Below are positions 42,701 through 52,514 of a stretch of DNA of 64,000 bases, in pieces (the stretch's first letter is position 1; the number at the start of each line of letters is the position of its first letter). The position numbers and the translations under genes were made by a program. The stretch covers positions 620,001 to 684,000 of the forward strand of contig NZ_JAUYVM010000001.1 of the NCBI RefSeq assembly GCF_030689305.1. The letters are read 5' to 3'. Origin of the DNA: Vibrio penaeicida. GTDB taxonomy: Bacteria; Pseudomonadota; Gammaproteobacteria; Enterobacterales; Vibrionaceae. The notes under the pieces are model-generated. The model saw nothing but the letters and a program-made list of their open reading frames with translations. It did not search any database and had not been told where the DNA came from.

Positions 42701-43775
42701 ACAGCAACTTGTCCTCAATATTGGTGAGAGTGAACTTATTGGTACTGGGCAATTACGCCCATTAGGGAAATATTCTCGTCCTGATATAGCACTAAGCCTG
42801 TCATCATCGTTGATTCAAATGGACGACTTTAAAGTGGGCAACTGGAAAGCTTGGATACCGAATGCGGCTAACCAAGAAGCCTCAAATCATAAGCCAACGG
42901 TTAAAGAAAATACAACACAACCGCTTATCGTGAGCCCTGAAGGCTTATCATGGGCAAATGTGGAAATGAGTTTAGAGGTAAGTAATGTTCGTTCAGGTAA
43001 TGATTGGTTAGGTGCAACATCCGCGAAGCTATCGCTATTGGATGGAAAATTACGAGTCTCTCCTTTAAAAATCAGTATTCCTGGTGGATCTGTGTCTTTG
43101 GCTGGACAAATTGAAGCTCAGCAAGACCTGTTCGATATTGCGATTCAAGGGCAAGTGCATCATTTTGACTACGGTGTCATCGCTAGACGTATCGATAATA
43201 AGACAGATATGGGCGGAAATCTCAGTACTTACTTTAATTTGACCAGTTTGGCCAACACTCCTGATAGTCTTATGAATAACGCGAATGGGTTTATTGGATT
43301 TTCTATTTGGCCACAAGAATTTGAAGCGGACTTAATCGACCTTTGGGCTGTCAATCTTACCGATGCAATATTGCCTAGTTTTACTAAAGAACAGGAATCG
43401 GTTCTGAATTGCGTGGCTGGAGGTTTTGATATTACAAATGGTGATTTGCAGCAGCGAGATTTGTTATTGGACACTACGCGTATTCAAGTAAATGGCAACT
43501 TTTCAGCCTCTTACTCAGATAGGACATTTGATCTTTATCTCGCTCCAAGACCCAAATCAGCCCAGATATTCAGCCTTCAAACACCGATTGAAGTTTCCGG
43601 TAATTTTGAAGACTTTGATTTGAGTGTGCCATTTTCTGCCATTTTGGAAACGTCTGTACGCTTCACTACCAGCCCTGTTATTTCACCGATTCGTTGGCTA
43701 GTTGAAAAACCGCTGGATAGCGATGGAAGCCATCTGTGTGAAATGATTTCGCGCGGAACCCCGATAAAGAAGTAA
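39783..43775 (+). CDS. AsmA family inner-membrane anchored protein
   Basis: 1330 aa, large for the family. One N-terminal TM (TLKYLGIALLSLVAMLVIALTIG, residues ~19-41), then the AsmA signature INLTLHKQKITHILESQINRSVKIDGDIRF, then repeated beta-rich segments forming a long groove. The C-terminal AsmA part includes LLDGKLRVSPLKISIPGGSVSLAGQI and VNGNFSASYSDRTFDLYLAPRPK. Related proteins act in lipid transport between membranes; that is family knowledge, not shown here. 9 bp before the next gene, so probably cotranscribed. Confidence 0.88.
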   Translation: MNTPTATKTKMPFVLLRTLKYLGIALLSLVAMLVIALTIGFNINLTLHKQKITHILESQINRSVKIDGDIRFHVSFRPELEINNIEVANIPSIEWQPLLRVGHASAKVAIFPLFENTLFIDYIDLEGIHLYLAKDMDGNENWAIGKQAESANPQITSAALENSDNSESRLNSESTLNSDSKLAHWTVKLGEKAVAKSLSVIYEDQSTQTYVDWFLDEFDLTKDDKIWHLNTRGAALGQEYNLSVTGEIEKLLNAQTGSIDIKGHFAGASLEFNSNIQPNGKALSTANIQLDWLDTQPIEALLGLDVYHIAPLSISADISAKQGALHVKSLNVDSPITQAEGYLDIALGDVNTIDGKLTIPVIDLKPWLQPEPEQHMMGYSSAPQQKSPLQQALDQWLVSTQTNLSVSIGEILGLGTKIKRLSLAVVGEKGTLNAPVSADIAQVPFRGKASIDATEWSSTLKIELGAQDSPLGELAHWLAGIEEADGHLENALLSVQTEGTKLKEWIDNSHLAFVLDNAAISWAEGANFAIEKARFKAGMNQPVDVDIRGNLQGVPATITAKAGALSDIINKRDWETTITLDSPILNIHAFGSLPETRWQVGSQFKLDISSPNIAKLSPWLGTQSGVSGPLKLNATLEHQNEWLTLSTQNLRVMDSRGRLALKWLNDPKQSFVDIDADFSKLDFNQLALLAQEETLPEVEQAIPTQGVNLSVPILSNDINIVDADISLNVGDMRWSNQSLKHITFSGKLRNGMMKPAPFSMRLADNLMTGDLAVSINAAQISSTLNLKADSPNIAAIAQSFGIADDMDMELDSARISLSLSGKTLLEFMEMTQVQAVLEGGYLKVPDIYTGKSMDIRISEGRFHTGPELNTELLLTGSVQDKKTTLSIHSVSLKEANRLSESLPANVLFTLGDIKIEASTDIALPLDFTQLELQLNAAIPNLERLNEFTGVKLPPYGPIDLSAKLSLDDVQYQLQQLVLNIGESELIGTGQLRPLGKYSRPDIALSLSSSLIQMDDFKVGNWKAWIPNAANQEASNHKPTVKENTTQPLIVSPEGLSWANVEMSLEVSNVRSGNDWLGATSAKLSLLDGKLRVSPLKISIPGGSVSLAGQIEAQQDLFDIAIQGQVHHFDYGVIARRIDNKTDMGGNLSTYFNLTSLANTPDSLMNNANGFIGFSIWPQEFEADLIDLWAVNLTDAILPSFTKEQESVLNCVAGGFDITNGDLQQRDLLLDTTRIQVNGNFSASYSDRTFDLYLAPRPKSAQIFSLQTPIEVSGNFEDFDLSVPFSAILETSVRFTTSPVISPIRWLVEKPLDSDGSHLCEMISRGTPIKK

Positions 43776-43784
43776 AGGTGAAGA

Positions 43785-44159
43785 ATGAACATTCAAGTGA
43801 CGTGTTTATTATTGGCCGCTGCCAGCTTTCCGGCGGCAGCCAATTTTGACTACAAGGCGTGTATTACGCTAGAGCAACAGGGTCAACGCCACTATTTTGA
43901 AGCGTTTCTAGAAGCGAATGAGTGGGGAGCAGCCGTATCGGGAAACTGCAAATTCCTCGCGAAGATAACCCCAGATTCCTTAGGCAATGTGGAGCTAACT
44001 GGCAGCGTGACCTGTAATGAAAAAGGCGGCCCAAGTTCTTTGGAGTTGCCAACTCTGACGCTAAGTACAAACGATGGAAAAAACGCCCGTATAAAAGTCA
44101 ATACAGAGAATGGGGCGACATGGCGCTACTCTGTTACGCTAACCAGTCCATCAATTTAA
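43785..44159 (+). CDS. Small secreted hypothetical protein
   Basis: 124 aa with a signal peptide (VTCLLLAAASFPAAA). Mature part is beta-rich with three cysteines (YKACITL, SGNCKFL, VTCNEKG), possible disulfides. No recognised family. It begins 9 bp after the AsmA-like gene with ribosome site AAGGTG, suggesting a shared transcript and a possible envelope role. Confidence 0.65.
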   Translation: MNIQVTCLLLAAASFPAAANFDYKACITLEQQGQRHYFEAFLEANEWGAAVSGNCKFLAKITPDSLGNVELTGSVTCNEKGGPSSLELPTLTLSTNDGKNARIKVNTENGATWRYSVTLTSPSI

Positions 44160-44234
44160 ATGCTTGCTTTCTAGCTTCGTCTTTGCCGCTTTAACTAACG
44201 ACAATAGGCGCGACCCCACCTCTCTCTTAAAACA

Positions 44235-44262
44235 AAAAAGCCCAGCAATGGCTGAGCTTTTA
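44235..44262. terminator. Terminator between the convergent small secreted gene and nqrM
   Basis: Imperfect hairpin AAAGCCCAGC/GCTGAGCTTT with A-rich and T-rich sides, beyond the nqrM stop and downstream of 43785-44159. Confidence 0.6.
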
Positions 44263-44299
44263 ACATCTTCGGTTTTATCTGCTTCTTAAGCTAAAGAGC

Positions 44300-44533
44300 T
44301 TAGAGAATTTTATCTTTTTCCCAAGCAGCAATTTTTTCAGCGCGTATTGCCTCGCGTGCTTCACGCTTTTTACGCGCATCACAGGGCTCAGGACAATTGC
44401 ACACCTTATCAATGCCGACGGCATCTAAGCCACCACAGCTTCCTTTAACGACTTTCTTTTGGAAGATGTAACCGACAGACATGGCGGTGACAATTGCCAA
44501 GAAAAATCCAAATGTAACGATAAACGTAGCCAT
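44300..44533 (-). CDS. nqrM: Na+-NQR maturation protein NqrM
   Basis: 77-aa membrane protein needed for iron site assembly in the Na+-NQR complex. One TM (IVTFGFFLAIVTAMSVGYIF), followed by the four-cysteine motif GSCGGLDAVGIDKVCNCPEPCDAR. It lies 15 bp after apbE on the same strand; both assist the nqr operon upstream. Confidence 0.93.
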   Translation of the reverse strand: MATFIVTFGFFLAIVTAMSVGYIFQKKVVKGSCGGLDAVGIDKVCNCPEPCDARKKREAREAIRAEKIAAWEKDKIL

Positions 44534-44548
44534 TGCTCACGACTCCTA

Positions 44549-45553
44549 TTATTTATTTAAATACTTCTTAAATGCGTCTGAATAAATTTCTTCGAACCCT
44601 TGCTCTGTTTTTACAATGATCATAACGGCAAGGTCATTTTCGTTCGCGATTTCCAGACCAGCGTCTTCACCTAACACCATAATACCAGTAGATAAGCCAT
44701 CAGCTGTCATACTAGAAGGGTGAAGCACCGTCACCGATACCACTTTATGGTCGATCGGCTTTCCTGACTGTGGGTTGATAATATGCGAGTATCGAATACC
44801 ATCCTTTTCAAAATAATTTCGGTAGTCCCCTGATGTAGCAATCGCCATATCACCAGGTTCAATAATTTCTTGAATCGCACGCTCTGTGGTTGAAGGTTTT
44901 TCAATGGCAATTCGCCATGCTTCTTCGCTTTGATTTACACCTTTTAAGCGAATCTCACCACCAATTTCAACCATGTAATTGTGAATGCCTAGCGACTCAA
45001 CATAATTGGCAACAACGTCTACCCCCCAGCCTTTTGCAATGGTAGAAAGGTCAACGTATAGCTCCGGCAGTGTCTTTGTCAGAGTCGTAGAAGTCGCGCT
45101 TAAATGTGATATTCCCGTCATGGCTTTTCGAGCACTCAGTTCTTCATCACTTGGCACCACTTCCGGTCGAGCTTCTGGTCCAAAGCCCCATAAATTAACG
45201 AGAGGACCAACAGTCACATCCAATGCGCCACGAGTAAGCTCATTCAGGCGAATCGCTTCTTTCACTACGATTGCAGTTTCCGCGGACACCTCAAATGCTT
45301 CGTTACCTTTGTATTGGTTAAAACGACTAAGCTCTGAATCCTTGCGATACGTCGACATCTGGTCATTCACTAATTCCAGTAATTTATCGACTTCTTTCTG
45401 AATATCGGCAGATGCAGGCGCACCATCGACCTCAATATATTTAATATTGTAAGTCGTTCCCATAGTAGGACCGGATAAGTGGATTTGTTCTTTCGGCTGG
45501 CTACAACCGGCTAGAAACAATAAGGAAGTTAAGACAACAAGCCAGTATTTCAC
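44549..45553 (-). CDS. apbE: FAD:protein FMN transferase ApbE
   Basis: Periplasmic lipoprotein that covalently attaches FMN to threonines of NqrB and NqrC using FAD. 334 aa; lipobox LAGC (VVLTSLLFLAGCSQ). Motifs: LSGPTMGTTYNIKY near residue 27, TVGPLVNLWGFGP (~117), VDLSTIAKGWGVD (~170), GGEIRLKG (~200), YSHIINPQSGKPI (~255) and the metal site TADGLSTG (~286). Gene order nqrA-F, apbE, nqrM is the vibrio norm. Confidence 0.95.
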   Translation of the reverse strand: MKYWLVVLTSLLFLAGCSQPKEQIHLSGPTMGTTYNIKYIEVDGAPASADIQKEVDKLLELVNDQMSTYRKDSELSRFNQYKGNEAFEVSAETAIVVKEAIRLNELTRGALDVTVGPLVNLWGFGPEARPEVVPSDEELSARKAMTGISHLSATSTTLTKTLPELYVDLSTIAKGWGVDVVANYVESLGIHNYMVEIGGEIRLKGVNQSEEAWRIAIEKPSTTERAIQEIIEPGDMAIATSGDYRNYFEKDGIRYSHIINPQSGKPIDHKVVSVTVLHPSSMTADGLSTGIMVLGEDAGLEIANENDLAVMIIVKTEQGFEEIYSDAFKKYLNK

Positions 45554-45653
45554 TTGCTCACTCCTGCTTATAATTATTTAAGTTGATAGAGAGAAATACC
45601 CAATACTTTAGCGTTTGTTATTCTGGATACTATTCTGTAGCAACTTGATTTAC

Positions 45654-45686
45654 AAAAATAAATGGCTGACTCATACGAGTCAGCCA
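45654..45686 (-). terminator. Terminator of the nqr operon
   Basis: GGCTGACTC/GAGTCAGCC with a 4-nt loop, on the minus strand followed by ATTTATTTTTG. It sits between nqrF and apbE, so apbE-nqrM have a separate promoter or rely on readthrough. Confidence 0.8.
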
Positions 45687-45708
45687 CAAATCAATCACTT
45701 AGATGGGT

Positions 45709-46932
45709 TTAGCCACCGAAGTCATCCAGTAGGATGTTTTCATCTTCCACACCTAGATCTTTCAGCATGCCGATAACAGCAGCATTCATCATCGGTGGAC
45801 CACACATGTAGTACTCACAATCTTCTGGAGCATCATGGTCCTTCAGGTAGTTTTCGTACAATACGTTGTGGATGAAGCCTGTGTAACCTTCCCAGTTATC
45901 TTCTGGCATTGGATCTGATAGAGCACAGTGCCAAACGAAGTTATCGTTTTCAGATTGCAGGCCATCAAAGTCTTCTACGTAGAACATCTCACGCTTAGAA
46001 CGTGCACCGTACCAGAATGACATCTTACGGCTAGAGTTCAGACGCTTAAGCTGATCGAAGATATGCGAACGCATTGGCGCCATACCAGCACCACCACCAA
46101 CGAATACCATTTCAGCATCCGTATCTTTCGCGAAGAATTCACCAAATGGACCAGAGATCGTACACTTGTCGCCTTCTTTAAGAGACCAGATGTACGAAGA
46201 CATGATACCAGGTGGTACATCAGGATTATTAGGCGGCGGCGTAGCGATACGCACGTTCAGCATAATAATGCCTTCTTCTTCAGGGTAGTTAGCCATTGAG
46301 TAAGCACGAATGGTTTCTTCGTTCACTTTAGACTCATAGCGGAACAGGTTGAACTTGTCCCAATCTTCACGGTATTCGTCAGGAATATCGTAATCAGCGT
46401 ATTTCACGTGGTGAACTGGCGCTTCGATTTGAATGTAACCACCAGCACGGAAAGGTACTGACTCGCCATCAGGGATCTGAATCTTAAGCTCTTTGATGAA
46501 TGTCGCTTTGTTATCGTTAGAGATAACCGTACATTCCCACTTTTTAACGCCGAAGATTTCTTCTGGAAGCTCGATGTCCATGTCAGTTTTCACTGCCACC
46601 TGACAAGCCAGACGCTCACCTTCACGGGCTTCACCTTTGGTAATGTGGTCAAGTTCTGTTGGTAGAATGTCGCCACCACCAGATTTCACTTTCACACGAC
46701 ACTGACCACAAGAGCCACCGCCACCACAAGCAGATGAAACGAATACACCAGCGCCAGCAAGAGAACTTAGCAGCTTGCTACCTGGTTGAGAAACGATCGC
46801 TTTTTCAGGATCGCCGTTTACGGAAATGGTAATGTCACCTGTTGGTACTAGCTTAGATTTGGCAAATAAAATAACCAAAACTAGGGCTAGAACAATCAGT
46901 GTAAACATCACTACACCAAGAATAATGTCCAT
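45709..46932 (-). CDS. nqrF: Na+-NQR subunit F (NADH dehydrogenase, FAD and 2Fe-2S)
   Basis: Entry point for electrons from NADH. 407 aa: one TM at the N-terminus ([21 protein letters not shown]), a 2Fe-2S ferredoxin domain with the ligand cluster [12 protein letters not shown] (~70-81) and a further Cys in RLACQV, then an FAD/NADH reductase domain with [13 protein letters not shown] (FAD), [18 protein letters not shown] (NADH) and the C-terminal [10 protein letters not shown]. Last gene of nqrABCDEF. Confidence 0.97.
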   Translation of the reverse strand: MDIILGVVMFTLIVLALVLVILFAKSKLVPTGDITISVNGDPEKAIVSQPGSKLLSSLAGAGVFVSSACGGGGSCGQCRVKVKSGGGDILPTELDHITKGEAREGERLACQVAVKTDMDIELPEEIFGVKKWECTVISNDNKATFIKELKIQIPDGESVPFRAGGYIQIEAPVHHVKYADYDIPDEYREDWDKFNLFRYESKVNEETIRAYSMANYPEEEGIIMLNVRIATPPPNNPDVPPGIMSSYIWSLKEGDKCTISGPFGEFFAKDTDAEMVFVGGGAGMAPMRSHIFDQLKRLNSSRKMSFWYGARSKREMFYVEDFDGLQSENDNFVWHCALSDPMPEDNWEGYTGFIHNVLYENYLKDHDAPEDCEYYMCGPPMMNAAVIGMLKDLGVEDENILLDDFGG

Positions 46933-46949
46933 TGACTATTCCTTATGCC

Positions 46950-47546
46950 TTACAGTTGAACACCAGAGAATGACATGAAGCCCAGTGCCATCAGACCTAC
47001 AGAGATAAATGTGATACCAAGACCACGTAAACCTGGAGGAACGTCTGAGTACTTCATCTTCTCACGAATACCTGCTAACGCAACGATAGCAAGCATCCAA
47101 CCTACACCAGAACCGAAGCCGTACACTACGGACTCAGCAAAGTTGTAATCACGCTGCACCATGAAAGATACACCACCGAAGATTGCACAGTTAACTGTGA
47201 TCAACGGAAGGAAAATACCTAGTGCGTTGTACAGAGGCGGGAAGAAACGGTCTAAAACCATCTCTAGAATCTGTACCAATGCTGCAATTACACCAATGAA
47301 GGTAATGAAGTTCAGGAAGCTCAGGTCAACACCTTCAACCAGAGCGTTCTCTTTAAGCACAAGGTTGTAAACCAAGTTGTTTACCGGTACTGCGATAGTA
47401 AGTACTACGACAACAGCGACACCTAAGCCAAAAGAAGTCTTAACTTTCTTAGAGACAGCAAGGAACGTACACATACCCAAGAAGAAAGACAGTGCCATGT
47501 TTTCGATGAAAATCGATTTAACTAGCAGACTAATATAATGTTCCAT
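46950..47546 (-). CDS. nqrE: Na+-NQR subunit E
   Basis: 198-aa integral membrane subunit, six TM segments; with NqrD forms an inverted pair around a membrane iron site. Markers: the N-terminus [19 protein letters not shown] with the second-helix cysteine [10 protein letters not shown], and [12 protein letters not shown] where the other conserved Cys sits. 17 bp before nqrF. Confidence 0.97.
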   Translation of the reverse strand: MEHYISLLVKSIFIENMALSFFLGMCTFLAVSKKVKTSFGLGVAVVVVLTIAVPVNNLVYNLVLKENALVEGVDLSFLNFITFIGVIAALVQILEMVLDRFFPPLYNALGIFLPLITVNCAIFGGVSFMVQRDYNFAESVVYGFGSGVGWMLAIVALAGIREKMKYSDVPPGLRGLGITFISVGLMALGFMSFSGVQL

Positions 47547-47553
47547 GACGACC

Positions 47554-48186
47554 TTACTCCTTCGCTTCTACTTGTTCTGGCTTGAACACACGGATCGCCC
47601 AGATTAGGAAACCGATCAAGAAGAATGCAGATGGTGCCAGAAGCATCAGACCGTTCGGTTGGTACCAACCGCCATTACTTACCAGCGGAAGTACTTCCAT
47701 ACCAAATAGCTTGCCGCTACCAAATAGCTCGCGGAAGAAACCAACTGTAATCAGTACAAAACCGTAACCAAGACCGTTACCAATACCATCAATTAAAGAT
47801 GGTAGAGGTGCAGATTTCATAGCAAATGCTTCTGCACGACCCATTACGATACAGTTTGTAATGATCAGACCAACGAATACAGATAGCTGCTTAGAGATAT
47901 CGTATAAGTAAGCTTTCAGGATTTGGTCTACCACGATTACCAAAGAAGCAATGATCGCCATCTGTACGATAATACGAACACTGTTTGGAATGTGGTTACG
48001 GATCAGAGAAACAAAGAAGTTTGACAGTGCCGTTACGAAAATAACCGCAAGAGTCATTACAAACGCTGTTTCTAGTTTAGTGGTTACTGCTAGCGCAGAA
48101 CACACACCAAGTACCTGAAGCGCGATTGGGTTGTTATCCAATACTGGCGCTAAGACACTCTTTTTAATATCTTTTGCACTAGACAT
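47554..48186 (-). CDS. nqrD: Na+-NQR subunit D
   Basis: 210-aa membrane subunit homologous to Nqr[23 protein letters not shown] (~19-40) and [19 protein letters not shown] (~105-124) carry the conserved cysteines. Overlaps the nqrC stop by one base and precedes nqrE by 7 bp. Confidence 0.97.
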   Translation of the reverse strand: MSSAKDIKKSVLAPVLDNNPIALQVLGVCSALAVTTKLETAFVMTLAVIFVTALSNFFVSLIRNHIPNSVRIIVQMAIIASLVIVVDQILKAYLYDISKQLSVFVGLIITNCIVMGRAEAFAMKSAPLPSLIDGIGNGLGYGFVLITVGFFRELFGSGKLFGMEVLPLVSNGGWYQPNGLMLLAPSAFFLIGFLIWAIRVFKPEQVEAKE

Positions 48187-48974
48187 TAGTTCAGACCTCC
48201 GTCACGAACTTTAGCTAGGAATGGACCAAAGCCCTTCTCACCCAGCCAGAAGTCGAATGTACCCTGAACACCGTTACCAGTTAGTGTTGCGCCAGATAGA
48301 CCATCAACACCGTGCTCAGAACCGGCTGGTGCGCCACCTTTAACAACCTTGATTGCTGGCTGGTGGTTTTCGTCGAATAGTTTCTTACCTACCCACTGTG
48401 CACGCCAAGTTGGGTTTTCAACCTCACCACCAAGACCAGGAGTTTCACCTTGCTCGTAGTAAGTAATACCCGACACTGTGTTACCGTCTGTTTCAACAGC
48501 AACAAATGCGTACATCATTGACCATAGACCAGTTCCATGGACAGGGATAATAACTTTAGAAAAGTCACTGCCACTTTTAACTAGGTAAACGACTCCCGTG
48601 TTCGCACGACGAATAATCTTTGCCCTGTCGTCTTCAGACGTCAGTTTAATCGACTGAGAAAGATCTTTAGAAGCTTTACGCTGATCGTAATTTGAAGCAG
48701 TTAAACCGTCTTCAGTTTCCTGAACGTATTCACCCGTGTTGAAATCAACCAAGCGAGGTTCGATTTTTTCACCAAACAGTGCACGAACTTCTGCTGGGCT
48801 GCTTGCTTCGTAGCCAGCAACTTCAACAATTTTACTTTGCTTATCCAGAACAGCGTTTGCTTTCTGTTGACCACGTAGACCAACGGCTGCTGTTGATACG
48901 ACGATTGAACAAACCAAGCTCAATCCGACAACAACACCCAGCGTCTTTTTAATGCTATCGTTACTATTTGCCAT
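48186..48974 (-). CDS. nqrC: Na+-NQR subunit C (covalent FMN)
   Basis: 262 aa with one N-terminal TM ([22 protein letters not shown]) and a periplasmic FMN domain. The flavinylation motif [14 protein letters not shown] (SGAT, Thr accepts FMN from ApbE) is at ~223-236. [15 protein letters not shown] is typical. Overlaps the end of nqrB by 11 bp. Confidence 0.97.
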   Translation of the reverse strand: MANSNDSIKKTLGVVVGLSLVCSIVVSTAAVGLRGQQKANAVLDKQSKIVEVAGYEASSPAEVRALFGEKIEPRLVDFNTGEYVQETEDGLTASNYDQRKASKDLSQSIKLTSEDDRAKIIRRANTGVVYLVKSGSDFSKVIIPVHGTGLWSMMYAFVAVETDGNTVSGITYYEQGETPGLGGEVENPTWRAQWVGKKLFDENHQPAIKVVKGGAPAGSEHGVDGLSGATLTGNGVQGTFDFWLGEKGFGPFLAKVRDGGLN

Positions 48975-50208
48975 AACGTGCTTTTCTCCGCTTGATGTTC
49001 TTCTCGATCACGACGTGGTCGAACAGAGGTGCAAATAGGTTCGCAAACAGAATCGCCAGCATCATACCTTCTGGGTAAGCTGGGTTAACCACACGAATCA
49101 TCACACACATTGCGCCAATTAGTGCACCGTATGCCCACTTACCTTTATTCGTAAAGGAAGCAGATACTGGGTCGGTTGCCATGAAGAACATACCAAATGC
49201 AAAACCACCCAAAACTAGGTGCCAATGCCACGGCATGCTAAATAATGGGTTAGTGTCTGAACCAATGACGTTGAAAAGGAATGACGTCGCCACCATACCT
49301 AAAAGCACACCAATAATGATTCGCCAGGAGGCAACACCGATATAAACAATAAACGCAGCACCGATCATAAGCGCCAGAGTCGACACTTCACCGATAGAAC
49401 CTGGGATATTACCTAGGAAAGCATCCATCCAAGTGATCGCGTCACCTGTGATAGTGTTCACTAGCGCACCGTTACCGCCTTGAGCCCATTGGCTAAGAGC
49501 TGTTGCACCAGAGAAACCATCCGCTGCAGTCCAAACCACATCACCAGAGATTTGTGCTGGGTATGCAAAGAATAGGAATGCACGACCCGCAAGCGCTGGG
49601 TTCAAGAAGTTACGACCTGTGCCACCAAAGATTTCTTTCGCGACCACAACACCGAAGGTAATACCTAGAGCTGCTTGCCAAAGAGGAAGTGTTGGTGGAA
49701 CGATTAACGCAAACAAGATGGAAGTAACAAAGAAGCCTTCGTTTACTTCGTGCTTACGAACCATACAGAATAGAACTTCCCAGAAGCCACCTACCGCGAA
49801 TACTGTTAAGTAAATCGGCAAGAAGTAGGTTGCACCAAGAATCATCTTGGTTCCCCACCCGGCTTCAACGGAAACTGGACCGGCAATCATCTCTGTTAAC
49901 CAGTAGTGCCAGTTACCAGCAACAACATTCGCTAGTTCTGCACCTTGGTAAAGATGGTTAAGACCCATAATTGCTTGGTTACCTGCGTTATACATACCCC
50001 AGAAAATTGCTGGGAACGTCGCAAACCAAACCATGATCATGATGCGTTTTAAGTCAACGCTATCACGAACGTGTGAACCACGTTTTGTCACCAAACCAGG
50101 TGTATAGAATACTGTTGCTACAGCTTCGTACAGTGCAAACCATTTTTCATGTTTGCCACCAGGTTCAAAATGGTGCTCTATATCTTCAAGAAACTTCTTT
50201 AGGGCCAT
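48964..50208 (-). CDS. nqrB: Na+-NQR subunit B (covalent FMN, sodium translocation)
   Basis: 414 aa, about ten TM helices, the main sodium-conducting subunit. Covalent FMN motif [13 protein letters not shown] (~230). Markers: [19 protein letters not shown] at the N-terminus and [23 protein letters not shown] (~195-217). 3 bp between the nqrA stop and this start. Confidence 0.97.
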   Translation of the reverse strand: MALKKFLEDIEHHFEPGGKHEKWFALYEAVATVFYTPGLVTKRGSHVRDSVDLKRIMIMVWFATFPAIFWGMYNAGNQAIMGLNHLYQGAELANVVAGNWHYWLTEMIAGPVSVEAGWGTKMILGATYFLPIYLTVFAVGGFWEVLFCMVRKHEVNEGFFVTSILFALIVPPTLPLWQAALGITFGVVVAKEIFGGTGRNFLNPALAGRAFLFFAYPAQISGDVVWTAADGFSGATALSQWAQGGNGALVNTITGDAITWMDAFLGNIPGSIGEVSTLALMIGAAFIVYIGVASWRIIIGVLLGMVATSFLFNVIGSDTNPLFSMPWHWHLVLGGFAFGMFFMATDPVSASFTNKGKWAYGALIGAMCVMIRVVNPAYPEGMMLAILFANLFAPLFDHVVIEKNIKRRKARYGK

Positions 50209-50211
50209 GAC

Positions 50212-51552
50212 TTAACCTTCCTTCTCGATCTTGTCTAGACATTCACGAAGCAACTCGCCGTAATCATATTTACCTGGGCACACAAACGTACACAGTGCTA
50301 AATCTTCTTCGTCCAGCTCAAGCGCACCGAGTGACTGAGCACTATCAGTATCGCCGGCACATAGGTCACGAAGCAGCAGAGTTGGTTCCATATCCAGTGG
50401 TAATACCTTCTCATAGTTACCGATTGGCACCATAGAACGATCACTACCGTTGGTCGTTGTTGTCATGTTAAACAGACGCCCTGAAAACAGGTGACCAAAA
50501 TATGCACGAGTAATAGAGTATTTGTTCTTACCAGGCATCGCCCAGCCAAATAGCTCTTTTTCATAGCCTTCACGAAGTGCAGACACTTGAAGGTGGTAAC
50601 GACCAAGGAAGGCATGAGGACCTTTCGCTTGAGTACCTGCTAGTACAGAACCAGAAATAATACGTACATCACCAGGCATCATCTCACCATCAGTAAGCTG
50701 ATCTAGGTTTGCACCCATTGTTGTACGTACTAGACGAGGATTGTTTACCACTGGACCTGCCAGAGAAACAACACGGCCTGAATAGACTTCACCAGTAAGG
50801 AAAAGATGACCTATTGCAATCACATCTTGATAGTTGATGCTCCAAGCAACGTATTCTTCGTTAACTGGGTAAAGGAAATGCATGTGTGTACCAACAAGCC
50901 CAGCAGGGTGTGGTCCATCAAATACATGTTCTTCAACATTTGATTGAGATGAGCGAGGAAGGCTTTCACCGTTCTTACATACCAACACCTTACCTTCCGT
51001 TAGACGAGAAAGAACGTCCAAACCGGCAGTGAAAGCATCAGATTGCTCGTTAATGATCACTCCAGCATCTGCCGACAATGGGTTGGTATCCATAGCGGTT
51101 ACAAAGATAGCTTGAGTTGAAGACTCGATCGCGGGAACCTTGCTAAACGGACGAGTACGGAGTGCAGTCCACGCGCCAGAATTAACCAGTTGAGTTTTGA
51201 TCGCTTCACGTTCAAGGCTCACTAATTTATCGGCTGTGTAACTGTCAAAAGTCACTTTCTCATCACCAGAAACTTCAATCACTACAGATTGAAGAACGCG
51301 CTTTGCGCCTCGGTTAACTTCAATGACTTTACCACTTGCTGGAGAAGTAAATAACACGCCAGAGTTCTTTTTGTCTTCAAAAAGAGCCTGACCTTTCTTC
51401 ACTTCATCGCCTACGCGAACATGCATCGTAGGACGCATTCCAACGTACTCTTCGCCAAGCAAGGCGACTTTATTGATGGACTTGCCATCACTTATCACCT
51501 GGGATGGAACTCCAGAAATTGGAATATCCAAGCCCTTATTTATTGTAATCAT
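50212..51552 (-). CDS. nqrA: Na+-NQR subunit A
   Basis: First gene of the pump operon; soluble cytoplasmic-side subunit implicated in ubiquinone binding. 446 aa from the ATG at 51552 ([18 protein letters not shown]), the family N-terminus; a GTG 12 bp upstream is less likely. [20 protein letters not shown] and [16 protein letters not shown] are family motifs. Tightly spaced with nqrB-F, so the six subunits are made from one message. Confidence 0.96.
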   Translation of the reverse strand: MITINKGLDIPISGVPSQVISDGKSINKVALLGEEYVGMRPTMHVRVGDEVKKGQALFEDKKNSGVLFTSPASGKVIEVNRGAKRVLQSVVIEVSGDEKVTFDSYTADKLVSLEREAIKTQLVNSGAWTALRTRPFSKVPAIESSTQAIFVTAMDTNPLSADAGVIINEQSDAFTAGLDVLSRLTEGKVLVCKNGESLPRSSQSNVEEHVFDGPHPAGLVGTHMHFLYPVNEEYVAWSINYQDVIAIGHLFLTGEVYSGRVVSLAGPVVNNPRLVRTTMGANLDQLTDGEMMPGDVRIISGSVLAGTQAKGPHAFLGRYHLQVSALREGYEKELFGWAMPGKNKYSITRAYFGHLFSGRLFNMTTTTNGSDRSMVPIGNYEKVLPLDMEPTLLLRDLCAGDTDSAQSLGALELDEEDLALCTFVCPGKYDYGELLRECLDKIEKEG

Positions 51553-51962
51553 ACGCACTTGCACTACTTTATCGGGAAAAAGATTCTTTTAATTGCGTAA
51601 AAGTTAGACACGACATTTTGTGTCCGGTTTTGACCTGACACCCTGGTCAAAATCGCAACATCCTCTTAATTAACTCGTCACAAAAAATAGCGAGTTTTAT
51701 CAGGTGCGATAGTCTAGCATCTTTTGTGAAGGTGATGCCATGACCATGCATTGGATAAATCTGTAATTTTTTGTATGTTGGTTATAGATTAGCTAATCAA
51801 AGTGAATAAGTTTGAACTGTCGCACAAATGTTAATATTTCATAAAAATATTTAGACTTAAGCCATTCATTTTTATTTATATGTTTTTTTAACAATTCACT
51901 TCTTTAACATTCATTCACTCAACGAGTAATTGCATAAAAAAGGCAGCCAAGCCGCCTTAATA
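51553..51962. other. nqr upstream region and bolA 3' gap
   Basis: This 410 bp, AT-rich gap holds inverted repeats GACAC (51607-51611)/GTGTC (51620-51624) and TTTTGACC (51628-51635)/GGTCAAAA (51645-51652) within 100 bp of nqrA. They may be leader or operator structures of the nqr operon. The bolA terminator is at 51936-51959. No gene and no certain promoter. Confidence 0.5.
51936..51959 (-). terminator. bolA terminator
   Basis: AAGGCGGC/GCTGCCTT imperfect hairpin followed on the minus strand by TTTTTT, just past the bolA stop. Confidence 0.7.
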
Positions 51963-52277
51963 TCAACCCAGTTTGCTTCCGCCCAAACACATTGGGCTCT
52001 CTGGAGCACCATCTATTTGTTGCAACCATTCTGATTCAGTATAGGTATGAATAGAGAGAGCGTGTATGTGATTTTCTAATTCTTCTATCAGTACGCCATT
52101 AACTTTGCGGTGACGAGCAACCAGTCTCAAGTTTTCAAACGCTTGGCTGACGATGATCACTTTAAAGTGACTTTCAGAGCCTTTGGGGACGTTATGCATG
52201 TAACTTTCATTAAGAACTTCTAAGTGCTTTGGTTCAAACGCACTGCGCAATTTTTCTTCAATGATTTCATGAATCAT
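51963..52277 (-). CDS. bolA: BolA family protein
   Basis: 104 aa, normal length. [40 protein letters not shown] order (short segments NESYMHNVP and SHFKVIIVS) plus the C-terminal [12 protein letters not shown] are diagnostic of BolA rather than IbaG. Partner of monothiol glutaredoxins and a morphology/stress regulator. Neighbours yajG and ampG nearby match the E. coli bolA region. Confidence 0.93.
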   Translation of the reverse strand: MIHEIIEEKLRSAFEPKHLEVLNESYMHNVPKGSESHFKVIIVSQAFENLRLVARHRKVNGVLIEELENHIHALSIHTYTESEWLQQIDGAPESPMCLGGSKLG

Positions 52278-52514
52278 ATTTATTCCTTGCTCAATTTTTG
52301 TTTGATTATACCTTACTGACGATCGCCCGCTATGTCCTTGTTATCAATATCACAACATTCTAAGGTCAGATAACCGCTCAAGGTGGCTTTTGAAGAATAA
52401 GCCCTTCGTAGCGACCCCCTTTCTACGCATTCAAGTGAATTGTATTTATTTTCATTTCTAGAATTTGCCGCTTTCTGCGACAATGCGCTCTTAGCCCATA
52501 AGAAACCAAGCACA

